A stretch of DNA of 9,667 bases from positions 1-9,667 of the forward strand of contig DIRM01000049.1 of NCBI GenBank assembly GCA_002427545.1, given 5' to 3'. This document shows, one piece after another, positions 1-6,598 of this stretch; position 1 is the stretch's first letter, and every line of letters begins with the position of its first letter. Below the pieces are notes generated by a model, which did not search any database, was not told the DNA's origin, and was given only the letters and a program-made list of their open reading frames with translations. The translations under genes were made by a program, and so were the position numbers. Source of the stretch: Mageeibacillus sp. UBA5436. Its GTDB lineage: Bacteria > Bacillota > Clostridia > Saccharofermentanales > DTU023.

Positions 1-21
1 TCATCTTTAGTTAACAGAGCC
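1..21. mobile_element. Tip of an insertion sequence lying left of the window
   Basis: These 21 bases are the exact reverse complement of 9645-9665. Read outward from the window, each copy begins GGCTCTGTT, so the element body lies outside the window on both sides. The start vaguely recalls IS families whose ends begin GGNTCTGTT, such as IS6, but I cannot assign a family. The flanking bases (22-29 and 9637-9644) do not match, so the two tips do not show a shared target-site duplication. The tip cuts into the gene that starts at 93. Confidence 0.6.
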
Positions 22-93
22 ATATTCAACGTCAATATTTTTGGCATAGTACTGGCGCAATTTTTTTGTAATCACACTGGAAAATTTGATCAT
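7..93 (-). pseudogene. 5' stub of a TPP-riboswitch-controlled gene, cut by an IS
   Basis: ATG at 93-91 follows a good AAGGAG ribosome binding site at 109-104 (10-nt spacing), just after a TPP riboswitch and its terminator. Only 24 native codons remain, MIKFSSVITKKLRQYYAKNI and then DVEY. After these, the IS tip adds Gly-Ser-Val-Asn and a TAA stop at 9-7. The stub is polar and basic, without a signal peptide or membrane segment, so it does not look like the start of an ECF-type ThiT permease. Riboswitch control implies a role in thiamine synthesis, salvage or uptake. I do not recognise which enzyme it was; 24 residues are too few to choose. The 28-residue product is unlikely to work. Confidence 0.6.
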
Positions 94-103
94 AACAGCT
101 TAA

Positions 104-109
104 CTCCTT
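104..109 (-). promoter_or_regulatory. Ribosome binding site of the cut thiamine gene
   Basis: AAGGAG on the minus strand, 10 nt before the ATG at 93. It lies beyond the terminator of the TPP riboswitch, so it is transcribed only when termination is avoided. It fixes the start codon of the stub. Confidence 0.6.
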
Positions 110-131
110 TTTTTGGGGGAACGAGAGGCAT

Positions 132-171
132 AAAAAAACCACAGATATACCAAAATCGGTATGTCTGTGGT
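132..171 (-). terminator. Intrinsic terminator of the TPP riboswitch
   Basis: On the minus strand, 14 bases at 171-158 (ACCACAGACATACC) pair with 151-138 (GGTATATCTGTGGT), with one G-U pair and a 6-base loop. Seven Ts follow at 138-132. It lies between the aptamer and the ribosome binding site, as expected for a riboswitch acting by premature termination: TPP bound means terminator formed and downstream gene off. Confidence 0.9.
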
Positions 172-186
172 AAAGCTCACAGTATA

Positions 187-274
187 TTTCCCTACGTTGG
201 CATGATCCAAATCAGGTTGTGGGTCGAAACTTTTGTAGTTTCCTCTCAGCCCGCGCACAGCAGACTCCCCTAAT
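187..274 (-). ncRNA. TPP riboswitch aptamer (thi box)
   Basis: The minus strand carries the thi-box landmarks in order: GGGGAG near 270-265, CTGAGAGG at 249-242, ACCC near 223-220, CCTGAT at 216-211, GGATCATGCC at 208-199 and GTAGGGAA at 195-188. The CUGAGA and CCUGAU..GGAU..AUGCC segments form the pyrimidine- and pyrophosphate-binding core of the known family. P1 appears short and AT-rich. The aptamer is followed by a terminator and then a truncated gene, so it seems intact but now controls nothing complete inside this window. Confidence 0.95.
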
Positions 275-288
275 GTTTGATTGATAAT

Positions 289-317
289 ATCATACGTTCC
301 TTTTTTACAAAAAGCAA
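289..317 (-). promoter_or_regulatory. Promoter of the TPP riboswitch transcript
   Basis: A -35 TTGCTT at 317-312 and a -10 TATGAT at 294-289 are separated by exactly 17 bp on the minus strand. The transcript would start about 7-8 nt downstream, near 282, shortly before the aptamer. The match is good but was found by eye. Confidence 0.6.
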
Positions 318-358
318 TCGTTCCACATTAGAAAATTAAAATCAGAAAAAATGTATTT

Positions 359-388
359 TTGATATTTTCTATGAATTTGTCATAAAAT
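359..388 (+). promoter_or_regulatory. Possible promoter of the panE-like gene
   Basis: TTGATA at 359-364 and TAAAAT at 383-388, spaced 18 bp, would give a leader of roughly 140 nt before the ATG at 535. The leader would hold a repeated octamer (389-396 and 410-417) and the palindrome at 484-510. In such AT-rich DNA this match could be chance. Confidence 0.35.
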
Positions 389-483
389 ATGCATATCAAA
401 GAGCTGATAATGCATATGTGATTCTTATCGGTTGCTTGAAAAACGGATAACGGAAAATAACAAAACCCTTATGGGGCAAAAAC

Positions 484-510
484 CCAACCATCATTTGAAA
501 TGTTGGTTGG
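484..510. promoter_or_regulatory. 27-bp operator-like palindrome before the panE-like gene
   Basis: CCAACCATCATTT, a central G, then AAATGTTGGTTGG: two 13-bp arms with one mismatch. It ends 24 bp before the ATG, just upstream of the AAGGAGG ribosome binding site. The form (two AACCAACAT-type half-sites around an AT-rich centre) suits a dimeric repressor such as a TetR-family protein. Read on the minus strand, a five-T run follows, so a weak leftward terminator is the alternative; no gene reads into it from that side. No regulator gene is adjacent. Confidence 0.55.
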
Positions 511-534
511 TTACTTAAAAGGAGGCGATTTCAG

Positions 535-1449
535 ATGAAAAAAGTGTCAATCATTGGTATGGGTGCGCTTGGGCTTATGTATGGAACGCTAATTAAAAAA
601 AATGCACCCGAGGTGGAACTTACCTATGTAGCAGACAAGAATCGGGCGATAAAAAATAATGACACTGATTTTGAAGTGAATGGTGAAGTGCATCGTTTTT
701 GTGTAATAGCAGCAGAGAAAGCCAAGGAAGCAGATTTACTGATTGTAGCGGTCAAATATACAGGGTTTTCGGATGCACTGGAATACATGAAAAACTGTAT
801 TGGATCACATACAATTGTTATTTCTGTCATGAATGGAATTTCTAGCGAAAGGTTGATAGGCGAGCGTTATGGCTTTGAGCACATGATTTATTCTGTTGCG
901 CAGGGCATGGATGCCATGAAATTTGACAATAAGCTTACCTATACGCAATCTGGTGAACTTCGAATCGGTATAACGAAAAGTGGCAAGCCGGAAAATCTAG
1001 ATAGGTTGATAAAATTCTTTGCTAGAATTCAACTGTCATACACGCTTGAAGAAGATATTCTCTATCGATTATGGGGAAAACTCATGCTAAATGTAGGAAT
1101 TAATCAAACCTGCATGATATATGGACAGACCTATGGTCAAGTACTTGAGAAAGGTGAATCTAATCGCATTTTCTATGCTGCTTGTAGAGAGGTTTTGGCG
1201 GTTGCTATAGCAGAAGGTATTAATTTGACGGAAGGGGATATCGAAGAGTATGTAAAAATTTTAGGAACTTTGAGTTATGATGGTATGCCTTCAATGGCAC
1301 AAGATCGTGTCAATAAAAAACCCTCCGAGGTGGATCTGTTTGCAGGTACGGTGATAGAACTCGGTAAAAAACACGATATCAGTGTGCCAACAAATGAATT
1401 TTTATATGAGCGAATTAAAGAAATCGAAAAAGAATACATTGTGAGATGA
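535..1449 (+). CDS. panE: 2-dehydropantoate 2-reductase family (ketopantoate reductase)
   Basis: Probable NADPH-dependent cytosolic reductase turning 2-dehydropantoate into pantoate for pantothenate and CoA synthesis. At 304 residues it has the usual family length. The N-terminal Rossmann fold has GMGALG at 8-13 and the conserved MNGI at 99-102. The C-terminal helical domain carries LWGKLMLNVGINQ at 179-191, which holds the expected catalytic Lys182 and the conserved Asn186 and Asn190. SMAQD at 253-257 and EVD at 265-267 match the substrate-binding stretch of PanE. ATG is preceded by AAGGAGG about 9 nt upstream. No panB, panC or panD lies nearby, and the gene stands alone behind a palindrome, so it may be a family member acting on another 2-keto acid; family membership is safer than substrate. 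Confidence 0.85.
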   Translation: MKKVSIIGMGALGLMYGTLIKKNAPEVELTYVADKNRAIKNNDTDFEVNGEVHRFCVIAAEKAKEADLLIVAVKYTGFSDALEYMKNCIGSHTIVISVMNGISSERLIGERYGFEHMIYSVAQGMDAMKFDNKLTYTQSGELRIGITKSGKPENLDRLIKFFARIQLSYTLEEDILYRLWGKLMLNVGINQTCMIYGQTYGQVLEKGESNRIFYAACREVLAVAIAEGINLTEGDIEEYVKILGTLSYDGMPSMAQDRVNKKPSEVDLFAGTVIELGKKHDISVPTNEFLYERIKEIEKEYIVR

Positions 1450-1616
1450 AGATATAATCGTATATTCTCATTGAATTTATATTAAGAGTAAATGATTGTT
1501 TCAAATGTATACAAATTTAAGTTTAGGATTATATCACATTCCCAAATGCTACAATATCTATGTTATATAAAAGTAAAAAATTGAATTTGACCGATTAGAT
1601 TGAAGATGAATGATTT

Positions 1617-2234
1617 GTGGACAATAACAACTATGCAAATGATAACGTGTATATAAAAATGGATATAAAAATTCACAGAATTTATGAAAATCATCCTAAT
1701 TTGATGTTTGGTATTATTATTCTGATATGGGGAATTTTATTCGTTTTAGCGATGTATTTTATGAAAATGATACTATTTTGGGTTCTTATATGTTTGCTTG
1801 CTCCCATTACTATTTGGTATATAAAAAATAATGAAAAAACAAATCTTACAAAATCTAGTGCTTTTGTTGAGAGGGATGGGATAATATATTATATACGTCT
1901 TGGATATATGCTAGATTATCAACAACCCGAGATTTCAGTTCTGCTAGGTCGTGCATATATAGACTCAACACCTGCAGAACAAAATATGAGAAAAACAAAA
2001 TATATTCAAAAAATAAGACAAGATAGAAACACCTTTTCAAAGGCATTAACAGAAGCTTTGAATTCAAATCATTTACCAGCTGATATTGTAGAATTTTGTG
2101 AAATGCGCGACTGTCAATTAGAAGAAGAAACTAAACAATGGGTGTGGTTATCGCATCATAATGGTCATACAAAGAATCAAAGAGTTACACAAAAATTCAG
2201 AAATGTATATGATTTTTCATTTGTAAAAAGATAA
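1617..2234 (+). CDS. Membrane protein of unknown function, two TM segments
   Basis: A 205-residue protein I do not recognise. A short polar N-terminus is followed by two close hydrophobic segments at about 29-48 and 51-69. A soluble, charged C-terminal part of about 135 residues follows, beginning with a strand-rich stretch near 82-110 and then basic helical sequence (KTKYIQKIRQDR). The two-TM hairpin plus soluble domain recalls small bacterial membrane proteins with PH-like domains, but no motif proves it. GTG at 1617 is the first usable start and has only a weak purine stretch upstream; Met15 (ATG at 1659) is an alternative and would still keep both TM segments. It lies 167 bp after the panE-like gene, with no clear terminator between. 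The ending is rich in Asn, Lys and His. Confidence 0.6.
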   Translation: MDNNNYANDNVYIKMDIKIHRIYENHPNLMFGIIILIWGILFVLAMYFMKMILFWVLICLLAPITIWYIKNNEKTNLTKSSAFVERDGIIYYIRLGYMLDYQQPEISVLLGRAYIDSTPAEQNMRKTKYIQKIRQDRNTFSKALTEALNSNHLPADIVEFCEMRDCQLEEETKQWVWLSHHNGHTKNQRVTQKFRNVYDFSFVKR

Positions 2235-2348
2235 ATTTGCTTCCATTTACTTCCAATAGATAAGAACAACAGCTTTTGGTTATTTTATTAATATAATTAA
2301 AAGATTTCTGACTACACATCTAATATTTTATGAGAATGAGGTGAGAGT

Positions 2349-2658
2349 ATGCTGAAAAAATATTATGAAAAGTGTACTAGTACTACCCAAGGAATCATTA
2401 TAGAAATAAAACCTAAAGGTATAGATGCACCAACTATAATAAAAGTTCAATATGAAGTAAATTTCGTAATTTACGAAATTAAAGAAACTTTGAAATTAAG
2501 ATCGGAAATTATTAAAATCGGTTTTTTACCCATAGGACAAATTAAAGAACCAAAGTTAAAAAAATATAGCAGTTGGTGAGTCAGTAGAAATTAAATATAA
2601 TCCATATAATCCAGAATAAGCTTATATCAAAGAAAATATTGGAAATTTGAATGTTTAA
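2349..2658 (+). pseudogene. DUF3592-like small protein, broken by a frameshift
   Basis: ATG at 2349 behind GAGGTGAG (2338-2345) opens a frame of 76 codons ending at TGA 2577-2579. The end looks wrong: removing one A from the seven-A run at 2558-2564 continues the protein as NIAVGESVEIKYNPYNPE, a typical DUF3592 ending (VGxxVxVxYNPxNPE). That frame meets TAA at 2617-2619, after which it stays open as AYIKENIGNLNV to a TAA at 2656-2658; relatives commonly have an Ala-Tyr stretch after the NPE motif. So there is one frameshift and perhaps one nonsense change. The frame before the run (residues 10-70, beta-rich) also fits the family. Role unknown; DUF3592 proteins are often envelope-linked. A sequencing error in the A-run could explain the first break only. 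Confidence 0.65.
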
Positions 2659-2760
2659 AAGTGAAGATTTCAATCACTTGGTTCCTACACTCTTGGTATA
2701 CATTGTTTCAACAATTTTCCAATGTCATGTTTCTCAAAGTATTATGAAAAATCAATCTTT

Positions 2761-3237
2761 TTAATCAGGCATAAGAAAATATTGTTGATAGATGCTTATT
2801 GTTTTATCGCCTATCACATTTTGTTCATGTAAGGTGGCATCATCTAAAATGAGAAGATGGTATTCATCAGCAAAGACTTTAAAAATATCACCAATTAATT
2901 GATGTTCTTCAATATAAGGTGTTTGAGAAACATCTAGATTTATTTCATCGTTTTTCCAAATATATCTCCAGTAATAAATGCTTGCCAATGGTTTTTCTCT
3001 AGAAATAGAAATTTCCAGAAAATAGGCATTTTCTGTTTTAATGATATCGTCAATGGTATCATCAAAAAGCCCTTCATTCCCTTTGTTTAATGAAATTAAG
3101 TAGGTATAGCAAAGAGATTTTTCATTATCAAAATCGGTAAGAATATCAACATGCCGAGGAGAAAAATAATTTTCTACGACATCATCCCAAAGACCGATAA
3201 AGCCAGGACTACTTGAAGGATAATCTTCTATGTTCAA
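2761..3237 (-). CDS. Unknown acidic soluble protein, 158 residues, TTG start
   Basis: Not recognised. It has no signal peptide or TM segment, is rich in Asp, Glu, Ile and Tyr, and has several aromatic stretches (YYWRYIW near 88-94), consistent with a compact cytosolic alpha/beta protein. The start must be TTG at 3237: an in-frame TAA lies 6 bases upstream and no other Met occurs before the last few residues. GGGGGAA at 3250-3244, 6 nt before the TTG, supports it. The gene stands alone on the minus strand, divergent from the AEC gene and convergent with the broken DUF3592-like gene. Size, acidity and isolation recall immunity proteins of polymorphic toxins, but no toxin gene is in view, so this is only a guess. 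The intact length argues that it is a real gene. Confidence 0.6.
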   Translation of the reverse strand: MNIEDYPSSSPGFIGLWDDVVENYFSPRHVDILTDFDNEKSLCYTYLISLNKGNEGLFDDTIDDIIKTENAYFLEISISREKPLASIYYWRYIWKNDEINLDVSQTPYIEEHQLIGDIFKVFADEYHLLILDDATLHEQNVIGDKTISIYQQYFLMPD

Positions 3238-3404
3238 TTTTTATTCCCCCATATTTCATAAGATACTTTTCTCTATTCTACAACACTCATCAAATAAATG
3301 TGAGGTACTGTCCGCCATATTGGTTGAAAATAATCCAATTCCTTAATTTTATTTATTTTTTATCCTGTAGATTACAAAAACTGAACTTAACCCAATGGTC
3401 TTTA

Positions 3405-3432
3405 TGCTATTATATGAAAAAGGTCTTCATAT
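3405..3432 (+). promoter_or_regulatory. Possible extended -10 promoter with overlapping dyad, before the AEC gene
   Basis: TGC-TATTAT (3405-3413) is an extended -10 element. A weak -35 (CTTAAC at 3386-3391) sits 16 bp upstream. Directly after it, ATATGAA (3412-3418) and TTCATAT (3426-3432) form a 7-bp dyad around the expected start site, so it could be an operator. The leader to GTG 3503 would be about 80 nt. Confidence 0.35.
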
Positions 3433-3502
3433 GAATCAACTAAATAAGTAAAAAATGGTAGGATCTTGATTTGTAAAATACATGAATGTAAGGTAATAAA
3501 AC

Positions 3503-4426
3503 GTGGCTCTTTCTTTAATTGGTGAACTGTTATTTAAATTAGCAATATTTATCACAATTGGATATGTTTTATGCAAAAGAAATCTTATAAATGATGACTT
3601 CCAGAACAGACTGGGTAAAGTAATTCTTTCAATTGTAATGCCTTCGGCAATTATTGCTTCGGGCAATGAGAAAAAATCTGGATTACAACAAAGCGATTTT
3701 TTCTGGTGCCTCTTAATCGTTAGTGTTTACTATATTGTTTCATTACTTATATTTTCTCGAATTGCCAAATTTCTTCCATTAGACTTGCAGAGGCAAAAAC
3801 TGTTTACGAATCTTGTCGTTTTCAGCAATGTAGGTATGATAGGATTTCCAATAACACAGCAATTATATGGCTCACAAGGATTGTTGATAGCTGTATTGTA
3901 CAATTTAGTTTTTTATATATTCATGTATTCTATAGGCATTGGCCGACTAAGAAAACAAAAAGTCACTTTGAAAAAATACCTAATTACCCCCATCAATATC
4001 GCATTGATTATTACAATGATTTTATTTTTCTCTCCGATTGAGTTGCCAACATTTATTTCTAGCACATTAAAGCAATTAGGGGATATGTCTGGGCCATTAT
4101 CCATGTTTGTGGTTGGTAGTACCTTGGCAAAGATACCTTTCAGAGATGTTATTAATAGTAAGTGGAGTTACCTTATTACAGTCTTGCGTCAGTTTATATT
4201 ACCTTTACTTATGGCGATTATCCTATGGTTTTTAGGATTTAGAGGTGTGATGCCAGCAGTTTGTGTTTTGCTTACTGCTACACCAACAGCTACGATGAAT
4301 TTAATCCTTGCAGAGCAATACGGTCATGATGTTTCTTTTGCCACTAAAGCCACAGTTCATGGCAATATTATGATGTTGCTTACTCTACCTCTGATTCTTC
4401 TTCTCTTGTCGATATTATTTTTTTGA
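3503..4426 (+). CDS. AEC (auxin efflux carrier) family permease
   Basis: Membrane permease of the AEC/Mem_trans family, whose bacterial members move small carboxylates such as malate or malonate, usually driven by an ion gradient. At 307 residues it has the normal length, and hydrophobicity suggests about ten TM segments in two five-helix halves. Visible family marks are MPSAI near 46-50, FSNVGMIGFPI at 107-117 (the conserved Asn-x-Gly...Gly-x-Pro segment in the first half) and PTATMNLILAEQYGHD at 261-276 in the second half. The start is GTG at 3503 behind TAAGGT at about 3489-3494. No enzyme gene adjoins it to name the substrate. The last 47 bases overlap the 3' end of the convergent hydrolase gene, so no terminator can sit between them. 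Confidence 0.88.
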   Translation: MALSLIGELLFKLAIFITIGYVLCKRNLINDDFQNRLGKVILSIVMPSAIIASGNEKKSGLQQSDFFWCLLIVSVYYIVSLLIFSRIAKFLPLDLQRQKLFTNLVVFSNVGMIGFPITQQLYGSQGLLIAVLYNLVFYIFMYSIGIGRLRKQKVTLKKYLITPINIALIITMILFFSPIELPTFISSTLKQLGDMSGPLSMFVVGSTLAKIPFRDVINSKWSYLITVLRQFILPLLMAIILWFLGFRGVMPAVCVLLTATPTATMNLILAEQYGHDVSFATKATVHGNIMMLLTLPLILLLLSILFF

Positions 4427-5543
4427 TATTGGCTGCAGATGCGATATTTTCATTCACTTTAAAGGGAAAACGGAAATTTTTCACATATAATGCTAGAAGC
4501 GATTTGATGGTTTCCAAAATAAAATGTTTGGTTTCGGCATCGATATCCTTTGCAGTTTCCATAGCTATAGCTACTTTTTTATACCAAGCCTCCGAAAAAT
4601 CACTTAATTTCACAATGCCGATAGATTCTATTACGTTATAAAGCGTTGTTATAAATAATTCTCGTTTTTCATCATCTAATGATGTGAGCCATTGATTAAT
4701 TGTTGTATTAATATGCTCAGCCCCTTTTGTGATACCTTGTACATAGTGGAAATCATTTTGATTTACCACCCACGAAAATGGATTGTGCTGCATAAGCCAA
4801 AACTCCGTACTCTCAACCACAAGGTAATCCTCCTGATTCTGTAAAAGCATTCCTACCAAAGATGATTGCGGTAATGTTTTGTTTATTTTAGACTTAATTC
4901 TAGTGTATTTTTCGCTTGCAAAAATTTCATCTTTAAAGCCAGGACCATCATGGCTGTAGATACCAACAATACGGTCTTGAATACTTGGATGGCAATCCAA
5001 GGCAGAATACACCGCAATGTTTCCCCCTTTAGAATGTCCTCCTGTCATCAACTCATGAGGAAGCTGTTGAGCTACAGTATTCAAATAAGCTACTCCTTCC
5101 AGCTGTGCAGGTATGGGAGAAATAAATGTCATATTTAAGTCTTCTTTCCAACCTACAATAGTCGAATCTGTACCTCGATAGGCAATATAAGCAGTTTTAT
5201 CATCAAGTAAGTAGGTGACAGCTGCAAATTGTTTTTGTTCAGTTACACTTGTACTTTCTGAAAAGAAACACATTTGAATATTCCGAAATCTGGGACTCAT
5301 TCCTAGAGCAAGTAAAAGCCTGTAATTATTTTTTTGATCTCCCACTTTTTGTAGCATATGAGTGATATACTCTGCCTTCAACAAATCTGCAATTCTTACA
5401 GATGTTTGAGGTTCTTCAAGCATCGGCACAATTTTATTAAAATTAATATAAATAAACTTAGATAAAATCAAACTATCTACTTGATTAAACTCAACATTTT
5501 TAAAGTCCGCCATTTGTGACTCAGCATAGTCTATAATATTCAT
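4380..5543 (-). CDS. DUF2974 (Mbeg1-like) alpha/beta hydrolase
   Basis: A 387-residue cytosolic serine hydrolase-like protein of the DUF2974/Mbeg1-like type, related in fold to class 3 lipases. The nucleophile elbow GHSKGG lies at 169-174 with Ser171 as predicted nucleophile. AYRGTD at 121-126 and GWKEDLNM at 131-138 match the lipase-like oxyanion strand, and SHDGPGF at 197-203 supplies a likely acid residue (Asp199); the histidine is less certain (His253 and His266 are candidates). The region after about 280 is helical with no known domain. No signal peptide is present. ATG at 5543 is supported by AGGAGA about 11 nt upstream. It follows the acyltransferase gene by 72 bp on the same strand, so it may share its transcript. 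Known members are little studied; lipase or esterase activity is inferred. Confidence 0.8.
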   Translation of the reverse strand: MNIIDYAESQMADFKNVEFNQVDSLILSKFIYINFNKIVPMLEEPQTSVRIADLLKAEYITHMLQKVGDQKNNYRLLLALGMSPRFRNIQMCFFSESTSVTEQKQFAAVTYLLDDKTAYIAYRGTDSTIVGWKEDLNMTFISPIPAQLEGVAYLNTVAQQLPHELMTGGHSKGGNIAVYSALDCHPSIQDRIVGIYSHDGPGFKDEIFASEKYTRIKSKINKTLPQSSLVGMLLQNQEDYLVVESTEFWLMQHNPFSWVVNQNDFHYVQGITKGAEHINTTINQWLTSLDDEKRELFITTLYNVIESIGIVKLSDFSEAWYKKVAIAMETAKDIDAETKHFILETIKSLLALYVKNFRFPFKVNENIASAANIKKIISTREEESEVE

Positions 5544-5615
5544 GTTGTTTCTCTCCTAAACTATTGTTTTGATGTTTTCATATAATCCGTTCATCAGACT
5601 ATCTTATATATGCTA

Positions 5616-6596
5616 CTAGCTGTTATTCTTGCTAAAGATAAGTTTTCGAGCAGCTGATATTCCCCATGCTAAGGCTAAAGAACAGAGAATTAAGATGGTT
5701 AAACTAAGTAGATTGGTTAGTATCTTATTATGCGTCAGACGAAAGAGTGTGCTAACCAATTCGCTCCCAATCAATATCTGTAGGCAGTACATTTCTAATG
5801 TTGCCCCGCCAATCGCTTCAATCGCTCTTGATGAATGATTCTGCCATATCAGATCGAGCAGAAAAATCAGTCCCAAGATACAGGGTAGCGCCGTGATATA
5901 GAACATCCCTTCGAATGGAACGGTGAGACGATCATAGTAGCCAAATTGATATATCAGGATGAGGCCTGGTAGAAATAGCAGAGTGCCTGTTATCACACGA
6001 TGTTTGATTGTCCAGGTATCTTCATATTTCGACAGAAAAACACCTAGCAGTATCGCAGGTACACGGCAGAGAAAAATACTTATATCGATTAAACCTCGTA
6101 GACCATACTCAACTGCAAAGGTTAGAGCGGCCCAGACAAGCAAGGAAATCAAAAATTGTTTTGCCTGATTAAACTTAGATAAGGTGACTTTGATAAATGG
6201 AAATACCAAATACATGATTAACAAAGCAGGCACAAACCAGAGAAATGAACTACCACCATGACGCAGAAAATCCAAACCGATTGCGGTGAGCAGGAAGCCA
6301 GAGAGAGTGAACTTACCCTTAATGAGAGCTGCTACGCAGAAGAGAAGGAACACTGGATAGATTTTACTAAAACGCTTGTTTAGAAATTTACGTTTTGAAC
6401 TGATATCAGAGAATGATAATGTATACGCTGAGAGGAAGAAGAATAAATCTACCCCAATATAGGCGGTCGTGACAAAGAAGCGCTCAATCTGTCCTGGCAA
6501 TGAACTGGCGCGCAAAACTGGAATCCAAAGATGGAAAATCGCAATCTGCAATGCCGCAAACGCCATTAAGCTCTTTTTTGTTTTCAGAATCTGCAT
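5616..6596 (-). CDS. Acyltransferase 3 family membrane protein
   Basis: A 326-residue polytopic protein (about ten hydrophobic segments) of the Acyl_transf_3 family, which transfers acyl groups, usually acetyl, to surface sugars, peptidoglycan or exported small molecules. Family marks: the conserved His22 in FHLW of the first TM segment, GVDLFFFLSAYTL at 48-60 (the usual G-V-x-x-F-F-x-x-S-G/A-Y/F motif), and KRFSKIYP at 74-81. Length is slightly short but within range, with no extra periplasmic SGNH domain. Its ATG lies 2 nt after the stop of the lipoprotein gene, so translation is probably coupled; an AAAGGT stretch at the end of that gene could serve as ribosome binding site. The partner lipoprotein points to a job at the outer membrane face. 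Substrate unknown. Confidence 0.85.
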   Translation of the reverse strand: MQILKTKKSLMAFAALQIAIFHLWIPVLRASSLPGQIERFFVTTAYIGVDLFFFLSAYTLSFSDISSKRKFLNKRFSKIYPVFLLFCVAALIKGKFTLSGFLLTAIGLDFLRHGGSSFLWFVPALLIMYLVFPFIKVTLSKFNQAKQFLISLLVWAALTFAVEYGLRGLIDISIFLCRVPAILLGVFLSKYEDTWTIKHRVITGTLLFLPGLILIYQFGYYDRLTVPFEGMFYITALPCILGLIFLLDLIWQNHSSRAIEAIGGATLEMYCLQILIGSELVSTLFRLTHNKILTNLLSLTILILCSLALAWGISAARKLIFSKNNS

Positions 6597-6598
6597 TG

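Noticed and set aside
1..21. Window itself as one transposon with these 21-bp ends
   Set aside because: IS tips usually begin with the GGC side; here the GGC side faces inward to the window from both edges, so the elements lie outside. No transposase is inside.
387..396. Perfect ATATGCATAT palindrome as an attachment or restriction-type site
   Set aside because: Short AT-rich palindromes are expected here; only the 21-bp-spaced repetition seemed worth keeping.
484..510. Palindrome as an intrinsic terminator
   Set aside because: On the plus strand no T-run follows. On the minus strand five Ts follow, but no leftward gene needs ending there. Operator fits better, though the terminator is not excluded.
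3213..3434. Plus-strand frame in the gap before the AEC gene
   Set aside because: It overlaps the start of the minus-strand unknown gene, has an aromatic-rich, unstructured composition typical of chance frames in AT-rich DNA, and has no convincing binding site.
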